A stretch of DNA of 64,000 nt from Leptolyngbya sp. FACHB-60. GTDB taxonomy: Bacteria > Cyanobacteriota > Cyanobacteriia > Phormidesmidales > Phormidesmidaceae. The position numbers and the translations under genes were made by a program. Below are positions 44,881 through 53,194 of the stretch, piece by piece. Under the pieces are notes generated by a model. That model saw nothing but the letters and a program-made list of their open reading frames with translations. It did not search any database and was not told the DNA's origin. The DNA is taken from the NCBI RefSeq assembly GCF_014695775.1, contig NZ_JACJOX010000063.1, positions 124,001-188,000 of the forward strand, given 5' to 3'. Each line of letters begins with the position of its first letter. Positions within the stretch are counted from its first letter, which is position 1.

Positions 44881-45091
44881 ATTTTCACTAAGGGGGGCTC
44901 CTCATTGGCCTTGATCCTACCAGGATGCTACCGCTGGCTGGGAGAGCCAAGGCGCGGCAGTCAGTCGATAGGCAGATATTTTCCAAAGTTTGATGTTTTC
45001 TGCGGATAGCTTTAACTCTTTCCTCAAAAGAAAAGATATGCTTGAAATTGAATTTAGTAGCTTTAGATACAGAATTTTTTGGAGGTTCGCT

Positions 45092-45220
45092 ATGTTATCC
45101 ACTCAAGAGCAAGCTCGCCAGCTATTGGCCCGCAACCGTCAGCAGCAGCAGCAGCGCCGGGCCAACATGCTAGGACGGTCTACCCACGAAGTTCTGCCTT
45201 CCGAGACCCCTCAGGCTTAA
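45092..45220 (+). CDS. 42-residue Gln/Arg-rich hypothetical protein
   Basis: ATG at 45092 preceded by GGAGG at 7 bases, a strong ribosome site; the stop is at 45220. The product has a helix with a Gln run (QARQLLARNRQQQQQRR) and no hydrophobic segment. A longer frame to 44990 exists but reads poorly. The clear ribosome site and short size argue for a real small protein; function unknown. Confidence 0.55.
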   Translation: MLSTQEQARQLLARNRQQQQQRRANMLGRSTHEVLPSETPQA

Positions 45221-45565
45221 CCCAAAATCCTCAGCTTCGATGCCTGTGCTATGAGGCGGATTGGCCCGTAGCCCAATACCACTTAGAGGCTCGGGCTAAC
45301 TTAACCGCTCATTAACCCCAGCGATCGCCCCTACGACCATGATGAAGGTGAACCACCCGTGCATTTTTGCAATGCGGTGCGCACCTGACTCATATTTAGG
45401 CCCGGCGATCGCTGGGCCTTTTTTATGCCTAAAACTCTCTGGAGATGCAGGCTCAAGCTCCATCCCCAATGCCCTAACAGGCCCTCTCAGGAGAAAAACA
45501 ACCGTTGCTCTGCCTATCGGAGCCTAACTCTTTATTTTTCGCCTTTCACTCTTTTTTCTCTTCCC
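45221..45565. other. Gap with terminator, otherwise empty
   Basis: 345 bases between the small gene and the convergent regulator. It holds the terminator at 45398-45424 and short frames of poor quality. No RNA gene recognised. Confidence 0.5.
45398..45424 (+). terminator. Rho-independent terminator with HIP1 core in the loop
   Basis: Stem AGGCCC with GGGCCT around GGCGATCGCT, followed by six T residues. It would end the small gene at 45092-45220 about 180 bases earlier. Confidence 0.8.
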
Positions 45566-46240
45566 CTAATCGCGCAGCACGTAGCCGACGCCGCGTATGG
45601 TTTGAATCAGGCGGCTTTCGCCTTCGGCTTCGAGCTTGAGGCGTAGGTAGCGCACATAGACCTCAATGATGTTGGAGTCGCCCATAAAGTCGTAGCCCCA
45701 TACCTGTTCGAGGATGCGATCGCGGGTCAGCACTTGGCGGGGGTTGGTCATCAAGTAGTCGAGCAGGTCAAACTCCTTGGCGGTGAGTTCGATGGGGCGC
45801 TGACCCCGGCGCACCTCGCGGCTGCGGCGATCGAGGGTGAGGTTGCCAAAGACTAAAATTTCGGCATCCTGGGGTTCGGTGCGGCGCAGATGGGCGCGCA
45901 CCCGAGCTAGCAGTTCTTCGATGCTAAAGGGTTTGACCACGTAGTCGTCGGCCCCGGCGTCGAGCCCTTCGACGCGATCGCTCACCTCATCCCTAGCCGT
46001 CAGCAAAATCACTGGGGTGGCGGTGCCCGTCTGGCGCAGGCGGCGGCAGACCTCAACTCCGGTCAGCCCCGGCATCATCCAGTCGAGAATGATTAGATCT
46101 GGGGTCTGGTTGCGGGCGGCCATCAGCCCCGAAAGGCCATCGTGGGCCATGCTGACCTCGTAGCCTTCGTAGGACAGCTCTAGCTGGACAAACTTAGCGA
46201 GTTTTTCTTCGTCTTCAACGAGTAGGATGCGGGCGCTCAT
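45566..46240 (-). CDS. OmpR-family response regulator, apparently orphan
   Basis: A 224-residue regulator. Receiver: acidic pair in VEDEEK, phospho-acceptor Asp in LIILDWMMPG, Thr in LLTARDEV and Lys in VVKPFS. The effector is a winged helix (LTAKEFDLLDYLMTNPRQVL, then VYVRYLRLKLEAEGESRLIQ). It resembles cyanobacterial regulators that sit beside their kinase. The only kinase remnant here is a decayed stretch just upstream, so phosphate must come from elsewhere or another kinase. Target genes unknown. Confidence 0.92.
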   Translation of the reverse strand: MSARILLVEDEEKLAKFVQLELSYEGYEVSMAHDGLSGLMAARNQTPDLIILDWMMPGLTGVEVCRRLRQTGTATPVILLTARDEVSDRVEGLDAGADDYVVKPFSIEELLARVRAHLRRTEPQDAEILVFGNLTLDRRSREVRRGQRPIELTAKEFDLLDYLMTNPRQVLTRDRILEQVWGYDFMGDSNIIEVYVRYLRLKLEAEGESRLIQTIRGVGYVLRD

Positions 46241-46319
46241 GGGTGCCTCTGGTGGAAGGGGTGGGGAGTGGGGGTGCGGGAGGTAGGGAAGATTGGAGAA
46301 ATTGGGAGGTGGGGGAGAT

Positions 46320-46520
46320 TTAGAGGGTGAAGCGGTTGCCTTGGTTGGGTTGCGATTGGCCGGTGACTTGGCCGCCCATGGCTTCGATTAGCGATCGCAC
46401 TAGGGTAAGTCTCAGGCCGGTGTCGCCGCTAGAGCGCGATCGGCTTCGTCCACCCGTTAAAAGGGGTCAAAGATGTGGCTCTGACGGTCGGTGGGTATAC
46501 CCGCTCCGTAAAAACGCCAT
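46320..46520 (-). pseudogene. Decayed histidine kinase C-terminus
   Basis: The minus strand reads ATPase-domain boxes broken across frames. First GAGIPTDRQSHIFDPF (G1 and F box), then a TAA at 46457-46459 where the Tyr of FDPFYRVDE belongs, then RVDEADR, then a frameshift into GDTGLRLTLVRSLIEAMGG (G2 box) and VTGQSQPNQGNRFTL stop. The upstream HisKA half is not visible. This was probably the cognate kinase of the regulator at 45566-46240. The rest of the 430-base gap up to 46670 shows only this remnant and a polypurine tract. Confidence 0.85.
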
Positions 46521-46669
46521 AGAGTAGGTGGACTACAGGAGGGGCCAAAAACCAGCTACGGGTTCAAAAGCCGATCTCGACTCTAACAGCCGATTCTGAG
46601 AACAAGCTGATAGCCAACCTCAGCAAGTCTTACAAGATTCTCAGGACGATCTCAGTCGGCCAGACTTGA

Positions 46670-47536
46670 ATGGGGATGGCCCAGACGGTCGGGTTTCACC
46701 CTCAGGTCACACGACGTCTCCTCATCTCCCTTAAGATTATGTCTTCCAGACCTATTTCGCGTCCGGTGTCCGCTAGCGTGCTTCGCTTTATGTTCTGCTT
46801 AGGTGTTGCGTTGGTGGGTGCCCCGGCAACCTCCGCTCTGGCCCAAACCCTGGGGCAGGGGGCAGGGGCAGACCTGTCATTTTTTGCGTCGCTCCAGCAG
46901 CAGCTGGTGCAGGCGCTCGCCTGGATCGATGGTCTAGGGGCGATCGCACCCCTAGCTTTCATCCTGCTCTATATCGTGATTACCGTTGCTTTTGTGCCCG
47001 CCTCGATCGTAACCCTAGGGGCCGGCGTGGTGTTTGGCGTGATCAAAGGGGCGGCTCTGGTGTTTGTAGGGGCGATGCTGGGGGCCACGGCGGCGTTTTT
47101 GGTGGGGCGCTACGTGGCGCGGGGCTGGGTGGCCAGCAAAATTGCCAACAACCCGCGCTTTCAGGCCGTCGACGATGCCATTGCCAGGGATGGCCGCAAG
47201 ATCATTTTTTTGCTGCGGCTATCGCCGGTGTTTCCCTTCAACCTGCTCAACTACTCCCTAGGGCTGAGCCAAATTTCCCTTAAAGACTATGTGGTTGGTA
47301 CGGTGGGCATTTTGCCCGGCACGGTGATGTACGTCTACCTGGGATCGCTGGTGGGCAACCTCGCTACCCTGGGGGCCGACAGCAGCCAGTCTCCCGAAGC
47401 CGCCACGGTGCAGTGGATTATTCGCATTGTGGGCTTGGTAGCCACGGTGGCGGTGACCCTCTACGTCACCCGCATTGCTCGTCGGGCGCTTACCGAGGCC
47501 ATTCCCGAAGACTCGGTTACCCCAGAGAACCTTTAG
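46670..47536 (+). CDS. TVP38/TMEM64 (VTT/DedA-like) membrane protein
   Basis: A 288-residue frame; a start at the Met of 46739 (265 residues) is also possible. An N-terminal membrane segment (FMFCLGVALVGAPATSALAQ) may be a signal. The VTT domain has LYIVITVAFVPASIVTLGAG, VFGVIKGAALVFVGAMLGAT and RLSPVFPFNLLNYSLGLSQI. VTT proteins act as lipid scramblases or transport partners; no specific role can be read. The C-terminal helix ends YVTRIARRAL. Confidence 0.85.
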   Translation: MGMAQTVGFHPQVTRRLLISLKIMSSRPISRPVSASVLRFMFCLGVALVGAPATSALAQTLGQGAGADLSFFASLQQQLVQALAWIDGLGAIAPLAFILLYIVITVAFVPASIVTLGAGVVFGVIKGAALVFVGAMLGATAAFLVGRYVARGWVASKIANNPRFQAVDDAIARDGRKIIFLLRLSPVFPFNLLNYSLGLSQISLKDYVVGTVGILPGTVMYVYLGSLVGNLATLGADSSQSPEAATVQWIIRIVGLVATVAVTLYVTRIARRALTEAIPEDSVTPENL

Positions 47537-47798
47537 TCGGCCTGTCAGGCGCTGGTTTGCGATCGGGCTATTGCTAGCCCTAGGAATGGCGAGGCTGTGG
47601 TCCTATCGAGAATTGTTGAGCAATACCCCTAGAGCGGTTGCTCTAGCCAAGTCGAATCCGCTCTACGTAGATCCAAAACACAATCGGGCGATCGCCGTTT
47701 TCAACTCCCCCTCCTTACCGCCCCTATCTCCTCATCTCCCTCACACCCCTACCCCCGTCCGCTATGCTGGTGTCGGTGTCTCGGTCGGGTCTAGACGC

Positions 47799-49427
47799 AT
47801 GCCGATGGGAATAAACCCAATGGGTTGGCTAGGCCGTCTGGTCTGGGGAATTGTGCTATCGCTGGTGCTGCATGGGGCTATGGTAGGGCCAGGCATGGCT
47901 CAGACTGTCGACACCGAGCCAGTATTTCTGGACGGCCTTTTCCTATTCGAAGTACCCGCCGCAGGAGACCTCACGGCTGTGGAGCGAGCGCTGGCCATTG
48001 AGGTCAACCTAGAATCTCTAGTCGAAGATGCTAGCCCGGTGCCAGTGCGCACCGAAACCCGCAGCAATGAAGGTACAGGGGGCAGTAACCCAGTCATTAT
48101 TGCGGGCGATCGCTACATCATGACGGTCACCAGTGCCGATGTCGGCGTGGGCGGGGCCAGTACGCCCCAGGCCCAGGCCGATCGCTGGGCCGCATCCTTG
48201 GCCACTGCCCTCAGCCGGGCTCGCGCCGAACGCCGATCAGGCTTTTTGACCCAGGCGCTAGTCAAGGCTCTAGCCGCTCTGGCCGCTGCTTTATCGCTCC
48301 ACTGGCTAACGGGTTGGCTGTGGCACCGCTGGCTCAAGCCGCTGCTTGAACGGCTATCCTTTTGGCCCACTGACTCAGAGCATCACAGCACCGGGCTGAA
48401 GCTGTTGTTTCGGCTGACGCTGGTGCTAGTGCGTGGGGTGGTTTGGTGTACGGCAGTGGGCTACATCGCCAACCTGTTTCCCCTCACGCGCCGGGTAAGC
48501 TACCGGGTGTCGAGCAGTTTGCAGGAGGGGCTGTTTGCCCGCAGCGTTCTGCTGGGCAGCCGCTCTTACTCGCTGTTTGATTTGCTGATGGTCATGGCCA
48601 CCCTGCTGGCACTGGTGGTGATCGCCAGTACCGTGACCAACCTGATGCGATCGCGGGTGTTGCAGGTCACCGGCATTAGCCTTGCCGCCCAAGAAGCGAT
48701 CTCGGTGCTCTCAAAATACACCCTGATTTTGCTGGGCACCGTGGTTGTGCTTCAGCTCTGGGGCATCGATCTTAGCTCCATCGCCCTGATCGCTAGCGGT
48801 CTCGGTATTGGGGTGGGCCTGGGCCTGCAAGGGCTAGTTAAAGACTTTGTCAGCGGTCTGGTGCTGGTGTTTGAGCGCCCGGTGCAGGTGGGCGACTTCG
48901 TTGATTTTGGCCAGGTTAAAGGCACCGTGGCCCGCATTGGCTCGCGCAGCACTGAGATTCGCACCCTCGACCATGTCTCAATCATCGTGCCCAACTCCCG
49001 TTTTTTAGACTCAGAGGTGATCAACTGGAGCCACGGCAATCCCGTATCGCGCATTCGCCTGCCGGTAGGGGTGGCCTACAGCGCTGATCCCCAGCAGGTC
49101 AAAGTTGCCCTGCTCGAAGCCTGTCAAAAAAATCAGGAAATTTTGACGGCTCCCGCCCCCCAGGTATTTTTCATGGGTTTTGGCGACAGCGCCCTCAACT
49201 TTGAGCTACTGGTGTGGATTGCTCAGCCCAGCCGCCAGCTGGTAATTAAAAGCGATCTGTACTTTGTCATTGAGGCTAGCCTGCGCCACTACGACATTGA
49301 GGTGCCGTTTCCCCAGCGCGACCTGCACATTCGTTCAGGGCACCTGCCCATGCCCCCTGTATCGAGGACACAGCAGCCTCTGGATCAGGCGGCTGACGAG
49401 TCAGTCCATGAGTCACAGGAGGCTTAG
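47799..49427 (+). CDS. MscS-family mechanosensitive channel
   Basis: A 542-residue protein from the Met at 47799, the start of a signal-peptide-like segment; longer frames back to 47475 overlap the upstream gene and are Pro-rich. Residues 30-160 are an N-terminal exported domain. Membrane helices follow, then the pore helix LIASGLGIGVGLGLQGLVKD and the beta domain FERPVQVGDFVDFGQVKGTV with ARIGSRSTEIRTLDHVSIIV. The channel relieves osmotic downshock. It is larger than E. coli MscS because of the extra N-terminal region. Confidence 0.88.
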   Translation: MPMGINPMGWLGRLVWGIVLSLVLHGAMVGPGMAQTVDTEPVFLDGLFLFEVPAAGDLTAVERALAIEVNLESLVEDASPVPVRTETRSNEGTGGSNPVIIAGDRYIMTVTSADVGVGGASTPQAQADRWAASLATALSRARAERRSGFLTQALVKALAALAAALSLHWLTGWLWHRWLKPLLERLSFWPTDSEHHSTGLKLLFRLTLVLVRGVVWCTAVGYIANLFPLTRRVSYRVSSSLQEGLFARSVLLGSRSYSLFDLLMVMATLLALVVIASTVTNLMRSRVLQVTGISLAAQEAISVLSKYTLILLGTVVVLQLWGIDLSSIALIASGLGIGVGLGLQGLVKDFVSGLVLVFERPVQVGDFVDFGQVKGTVARIGSRSTEIRTLDHVSIIVPNSRFLDSEVINWSHGNPVSRIRLPVGVAYSADPQQVKVALLEACQKNQEILTAPAPQVFFMGFGDSALNFELLVWIAQPSRQLVIKSDLYFVIEASLRHYDIEVPFPQRDLHIRSGHLPMPPVSRTQQPLDQAADESVHESQEA

Positions 49428-49769
49428 CACCACCGTTGGTTTCCGCAGCCCCACCGCTTGGCTGGAGGTGGGTCTTCTCCCTAATCGTCGTAATGGCGAC
49501 CTGATACCGAATGCTATTTGGCTATCCTCGATGAAGCGGGGGAAACAAAGTTTTTTCCGTTGGGAGAGGCCTCTCTTCAAAATGAGGCAATTGAATTTAG
49601 ATTTAGCATTATCAGGGCGAACTGGGCTAGCAAAAAAAAGGAGCGCTTTAGGGAAAGTTAGCTAAAATTACAGCCGTATTTGCAGAGAAACCGGGGTTTT
49701 ATACCCGCACGTTCCCGAATTGGTCGCCTAACGGGTTTCTCGAGTGAGGAGTATAGGGAGCTAATTTCC
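49428..49769. other. Leader of the exported protein gene, otherwise empty
   Basis: 342 bases. An AT-rich strip around 49580-49675 with TAAAAT (49662-49667) is a plausible -10 region for the next gene; no matching -35 was found. GGGAG at 49756-49760 is the ribosome site. Confidence 0.4.
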
Positions 49770-50999
49770 ATGAAACCAGTCTGGCCCAACATCCCCCTTA
49801 GCCGCTGGTCAAAGCGGCTGTTTAAGTCGCTTGCGCTGTTTGTTACCTCGGTTTTTCTGGTCACTGGACTATCGGTGCCTGGTTACGGTGCGGCTCAGCC
49901 CACAGCGCTGACGCCCAACACCGCTGTCGATGCTGGATTGGACGTGTTGATAGCCCAGGAACCCAACACCTCGGGAAACGCCACCCTCTATTTTGAAACT
50001 CAAACCTTTACTGTCAGCGTTCATCCTAGGAACGCTCAGTTCCTCAGTATGAATGTCTACAACAGAGAAACTCGGCAGTCTGAACAACTCAATGCTCCCG
50101 TTACCCGCCGCGACGGAATTATTAGTAGTGATTGGATAAGCTATGACAGCTTTGGCTCGCGTGCAGGCCGCCGCGTCGTCTACCGGGCTAGTGGCAACCT
50201 ACGTAACAATCAGGCCCGCCTCGAAATCGTTGAGGTCTCCACCAGTGCCGTATTGATTAGCCAAAACAGCATCAGCGTTCGAGACTTTTTCCTTCCCGGA
50301 GCCAACCCCAGCCCTAACCCTAACCCTAACCCTAACCCTGGACAGGGCGACCTGCTCAACCGCACGCTTGTGGGCTTTGATACCCAAAATCACTCAGTTC
50401 GGGTGTTTAACGACCGCGGCGTAACCAAGATGAATGTTTACAACAGAGTCTCTAATCAGGCGCTGGTCAATGGTCTGACTGCCACCGCAGAAGCCACTCA
50501 GGTTGCCCCCTACCGATGCTGGGTCAACTACTTTGGCGGTCAAAGTTTTGGCGGTGCTGCGGCCCGCTACTTCATTCGAGTCAGTGGTGATGGACAGGCA
50601 CGGCTGGAGGTGATTGCCCCCAACGGCGGGGTGCTACTGTCAGAACCCAGAATCAACTCTGCGCCTCTGGTGACTAATATTCCCCAGGCCGATCGCCCCG
50701 CTTGTTTTGGCGGCGGTGGCACCGTGCCCGATGGGGCTGGCCTAGCGCCTTTTGTGGCCGCCGTCTTTGGTGGTGACAATGAACTCCGGCAGGTGCGCCA
50801 GGTGCTACCCAGTGGCAGCAGCCAGGGTGTAGGTGGTTTGACCTGCGTAATCAATCCTCGCATTGAGAATGCGCCCCAGGGTCAATTTATCAATGCGGCT
50901 GAGTGCACCGATCGCAACGATGCCAGTGCAGTGGTCAACTTCTTGCGGGGGCGCGGGCTCAACTCTCGCCTGGTCTATCGCAACTTTAGATACCGTTAG
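49770..50999 (+). CDS. Exported protein with two similar domains
   Basis: A 409-residue protein from the Met at 49770, 9 bases after GGGAG. A signal peptide is clear (RLFKSLALFVTSVFLVTGLS, ending near VPGYGAAQP). Two related halves (about 60-170 and 200-300) each contain MNVYNR, e.g. FLSMNVYNRETRQSEQLNAP and TKMNVYNRVSNQALVNGLTA, and end in ARLE plus a beta segment (EVSTSAVLISQ / APNGGVLLSE). They are joined by an Asn-Pro linker. The C-terminal 100 residues have paired Cys. Probably secreted or periplasmic; unknown function. Confidence 0.75.
   Translation: MKPVWPNIPLSRWSKRLFKSLALFVTSVFLVTGLSVPGYGAAQPTALTPNTAVDAGLDVLIAQEPNTSGNATLYFETQTFTVSVHPRNAQFLSMNVYNRETRQSEQLNAPVTRRDGIISSDWISYDSFGSRAGRRVVYRASGNLRNNQARLEIVEVSTSAVLISQNSISVRDFFLPGANPSPNPNPNPNPGQGDLLNRTLVGFDTQNHSVRVFNDRGVTKMNVYNRVSNQALVNGLTATAEATQVAPYRCWVNYFGGQSFGGAAARYFIRVSGDGQARLEVIAPNGGVLLSEPRINSAPLVTNIPQADRPACFGGGGTVPDGAGLAPFVAAVFGGDNELRQVRQVLPSGSSQGVGGLTCVINPRIENAPQGQFINAAECTDRNDASAVVNFLRGRGLNSRLVYRNFRYR
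50312..50339 (+). repeat. CCCTAA hexamer run (Asn-Pro linker)
   Basis: Four CCCTAA units plus CCCT encode the NPNPNPNP linker of the exported protein. It is a coding microsatellite prone to length change in whole hexamers, which keeps the frame. Confidence 0.9.
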
Positions 51000-51044
51000 A
51001 GTCGAGTAGCCGGGTTTTCCACTCGGCTAGCCAGCATCTCACAC

Positions 51045-51078
51045 AAAAAAGGGGAGGCAGCACTGCCTCCCCTTTTTT
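51045..51078. terminator. Bidirectional terminator
   Basis: Arms AAAAAAGGGGAGGCAG and CTGCCTCCCCTTTTTT with loop CA, between convergent genes ending at 50999 (+) and 51091 (-). Confidence 0.92.
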
Positions 51079-51090
51079 GCGCTATGGCCT

Positions 51091-53145
51091 CTAGGGGGCC
51101 AGACGAGCCTTTTTGAGTCGATTCTCTTCGTACCAGGCAGCGATCGCCGGTACCCAGGCCACAAAGTGGGGCCAAATTTCTTCGCACATCTTTTGCGCTT
51201 CGAGCTGGGCGTCGGCCTTCCAGCGCAGATCGAGCAGGTGCATCACCGATCGCACATTGGCCGACATCACCCAGTGCTGGCGAATATCGAAGGGAATCAG
51301 CCCCCGAGCATGCTCTTCGGCAAAGCCCTGGTCAATGCGGGTTTTGTAGCGGCGGCTAGCCTCTAGGCACCAGTCAACATCCTGCTGACGCGCCTCGGGG
51401 GTGTACTCGTACTTCTTGCCCTGGCGATCGGTGTAGTAGCCCAGGGGGCGCAAGTAGAAAACTTCTTCGACCTCGCGTTTGCCCTCCACCACATCGAGAA
51501 TGCGCTGGCCGGTATAACGGAAGGAGTTATGGACAACCACACCGTTAGCTACAAAGTTGTGCCAGGGCCCTTCGACTTCCAGGTCGTAGGTGGTCTGCAT
51601 ACCCAGGTATTCAACCAAAGTGACTTGAACTGGGTGAGCTTTAAGCTTGCGCCCCGGTGGCGTTGGTTTAGCTGCCCAAAACTTTGGCTCTAAAATGGGC
51701 TGAAAGTTCGTCGCAAACTCAGCTTCTAAATGGTTTTGGTGTAGGTGCTCGTGGCAGGGTTGGCAGACCGAAACAAGATTATTAAACTCGTAAGCCAATG
51801 ACTTATCTGCAAATACAGGGACTAAATGATGGGCGTGGAGGTTGCCGCCCTGTTCACCGCAGCGTTGGCAAATGTAGTTGAACTTGGTGTGCACCTGGGG
51901 TGCTGTCTGGCGCGTCCATGCTCCGATTAATTCTCGTTCGGTGGAGGTGCCGCCCTTCCAAAAGTTAGAGTCAGGCCCCCGCTTCGTAAAGGTCTTGGCG
52001 TTGATTCGGCGCTGTTCTAGGCTTGCTTCTGACAGAGTCAACTTGTAGCCCTCAACGCCCTTATTCCAGGGATTATCAGTGCCAGGGGAGCGTTTGTTGA
52101 GCTTCAGCCCATGGACGTATACCCACTTTTTAACTGACTCAATAGAGCATCCTGCTAGGGCAGCTATGTCATCCACGTAGAGCCCTTGGGCAAGCTGAGC
52201 TTGGAGCCAAGCTTTGTCGCGATAAAGGCCATTGCCTGCGATAGTTTTAAGCCCGCGCCGCCGTCCTGAAGGTAACTTGAGCTGAAATCGTCTGGCCCAG
52301 TGGCGAATAACCTCAACAGAACACCCACACCGCTCAGCGATTTGTTGTGCCGTTAAACCCTGGTTGATTTGGGCTTTTAACCAAGATTCCTGGCTGTAGA
52401 GCGCATCGGGCCGCACAACGCCGTTGGTCATCAATTCACAAGTTTTAGTAATCGCCAGCACCTGATGGTTGGCATCGGCCACTAATCCCAGCGCATCTCC
52501 CATGCGCTGCCACCCTTGAGAGGTATAGAGGCGATGGTTGGTCGTGCAGTCGAGGGTTTTACCATCAGCCAAGGTGAGGCGGTAGACCGGCTGCAAGCCG
52601 CTACACATGACGTCTTGAATGTGGCCAACTTCAAAAATGCCTGTTTCTTCGTTTAGAACCCGCAGACGCATTTTCTTGAGGCGAGTTTTGCAGTCGCGGC
52701 GGTAGGTGCCAGGGAGTTCGCCGTTGCGTCCACGAATTTTTCGCTCTCGGCTAGCCTTCTCTCCGTTAGTCCACAAATCGTATAGCTCAGCGATTTTGGT
52801 TTTTCTCAAACCACCAGAGGCGTGAACGAACGTCACCTCAGTATTGCCCGCCAGGCACTGCACATCGAACGAAACGCCCACGCGATGAGTACGAATCTGC
52901 TGCATGGTGCTGTGGGGAAACCAGCCCACGTTAAACACAATCTGCGGGTGCTCCAGCGGTCCATAGTGACCGCGCCCGCCCTTGAGCAGGCTGGTGACTA
53001 AGATTTCGCCGCAGCGCTCTTCGCTGGGCCATTGCGCGCGATCGTGCGCCACAAAGCCCTCGGCATAGTCTTGGTGCATGGCGGCATACATGGTCTGTTG
53101 AGGGTTTGGGGTCTGGGAGATGACCTCAACGGTGAAGCGATCCAT
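51091..53145 (-). CDS. thyX: FAD-dependent thymidylate synthase ThyX, intein-containing
   Basis: A 684-residue precursor. Exteins are residues 1-96 and 541-684, joining to a 240-residue ThyX, the normal family length. The flavin enzyme makes dTMP from dUMP using folate and NADPH. ThyX landmarks are RTHRVGVSFDVQ (RHRxxS-type motif) before the insertion and SFRYTGQR right after it. The intein sits in the most conserved active-site motif, as inteins do. Upstream Met is the only good start. The gene probably ends at the bidirectional terminator. Confidence 0.93.
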   Translation of the reverse strand: MDRFTVEVISQTPNPQQTMYAAMHQDYAEGFVAHDRAQWPSEERCGEILVTSLLKGGRGHYGPLEHPQIVFNVGWFPHSTMQQIRTHRVGVSFDVQCLAGNTEVTFVHASGGLRKTKIAELYDLWTNGEKASRERKIRGRNGELPGTYRRDCKTRLKKMRLRVLNEETGIFEVGHIQDVMCSGLQPVYRLTLADGKTLDCTTNHRLYTSQGWQRMGDALGLVADANHQVLAITKTCELMTNGVVRPDALYSQESWLKAQINQGLTAQQIAERCGCSVEVIRHWARRFQLKLPSGRRRGLKTIAGNGLYRDKAWLQAQLAQGLYVDDIAALAGCSIESVKKWVYVHGLKLNKRSPGTDNPWNKGVEGYKLTLSEASLEQRRINAKTFTKRGPDSNFWKGGTSTERELIGAWTRQTAPQVHTKFNYICQRCGEQGGNLHAHHLVPVFADKSLAYEFNNLVSVCQPCHEHLHQNHLEAEFATNFQPILEPKFWAAKPTPPGRKLKAHPVQVTLVEYLGMQTTYDLEVEGPWHNFVANGVVVHNSFRYTGQRILDVVEGKREVEEVFYLRPLGYYTDRQGKKYEYTPEARQQDVDWCLEASRRYKTRIDQGFAEEHARGLIPFDIRQHWVMSANVRSVMHLLDLRWKADAQLEAQKMCEEIWPHFVAWVPAIAAWYEENRLKKARLAP
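51526..52857 (-). mobile_element. Large intein with HNH endonuclease in thyX
   Basis: A 444-residue intein. It starts with Cys in CLAGNTEVTF (residue 97, splicing block A), has block B-like CTTNHRLYTSQGW, and ends FVANGVVVHN then Ser (+1 nucleophile). Between them, two related HTH units (SWLKAQINQGLTAQQIAERC and AWLQAQLAQGLYVDDIAALA) precede an HNH region with CQRCG, HAHHLVPVF, NNLVSVCQPCHEH. The HTH pair probably recognises the target site; the HNH would cut intein-less thyX. All splice residues look intact, so splicing is expected. Confidence 0.9.
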
Positions 53146-53194
53146 AGCGCAGATTTCCGGGAATTAAGCGATCCATAGCTTAGGTTTCCAGGAG

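Noticed and set aside
50312..50339. CCCTAA run as a eukaryotic telomere or contamination
   Set aside because: It is only four units, in frame inside a bacterial gene, and encodes an Asn-Pro linker.
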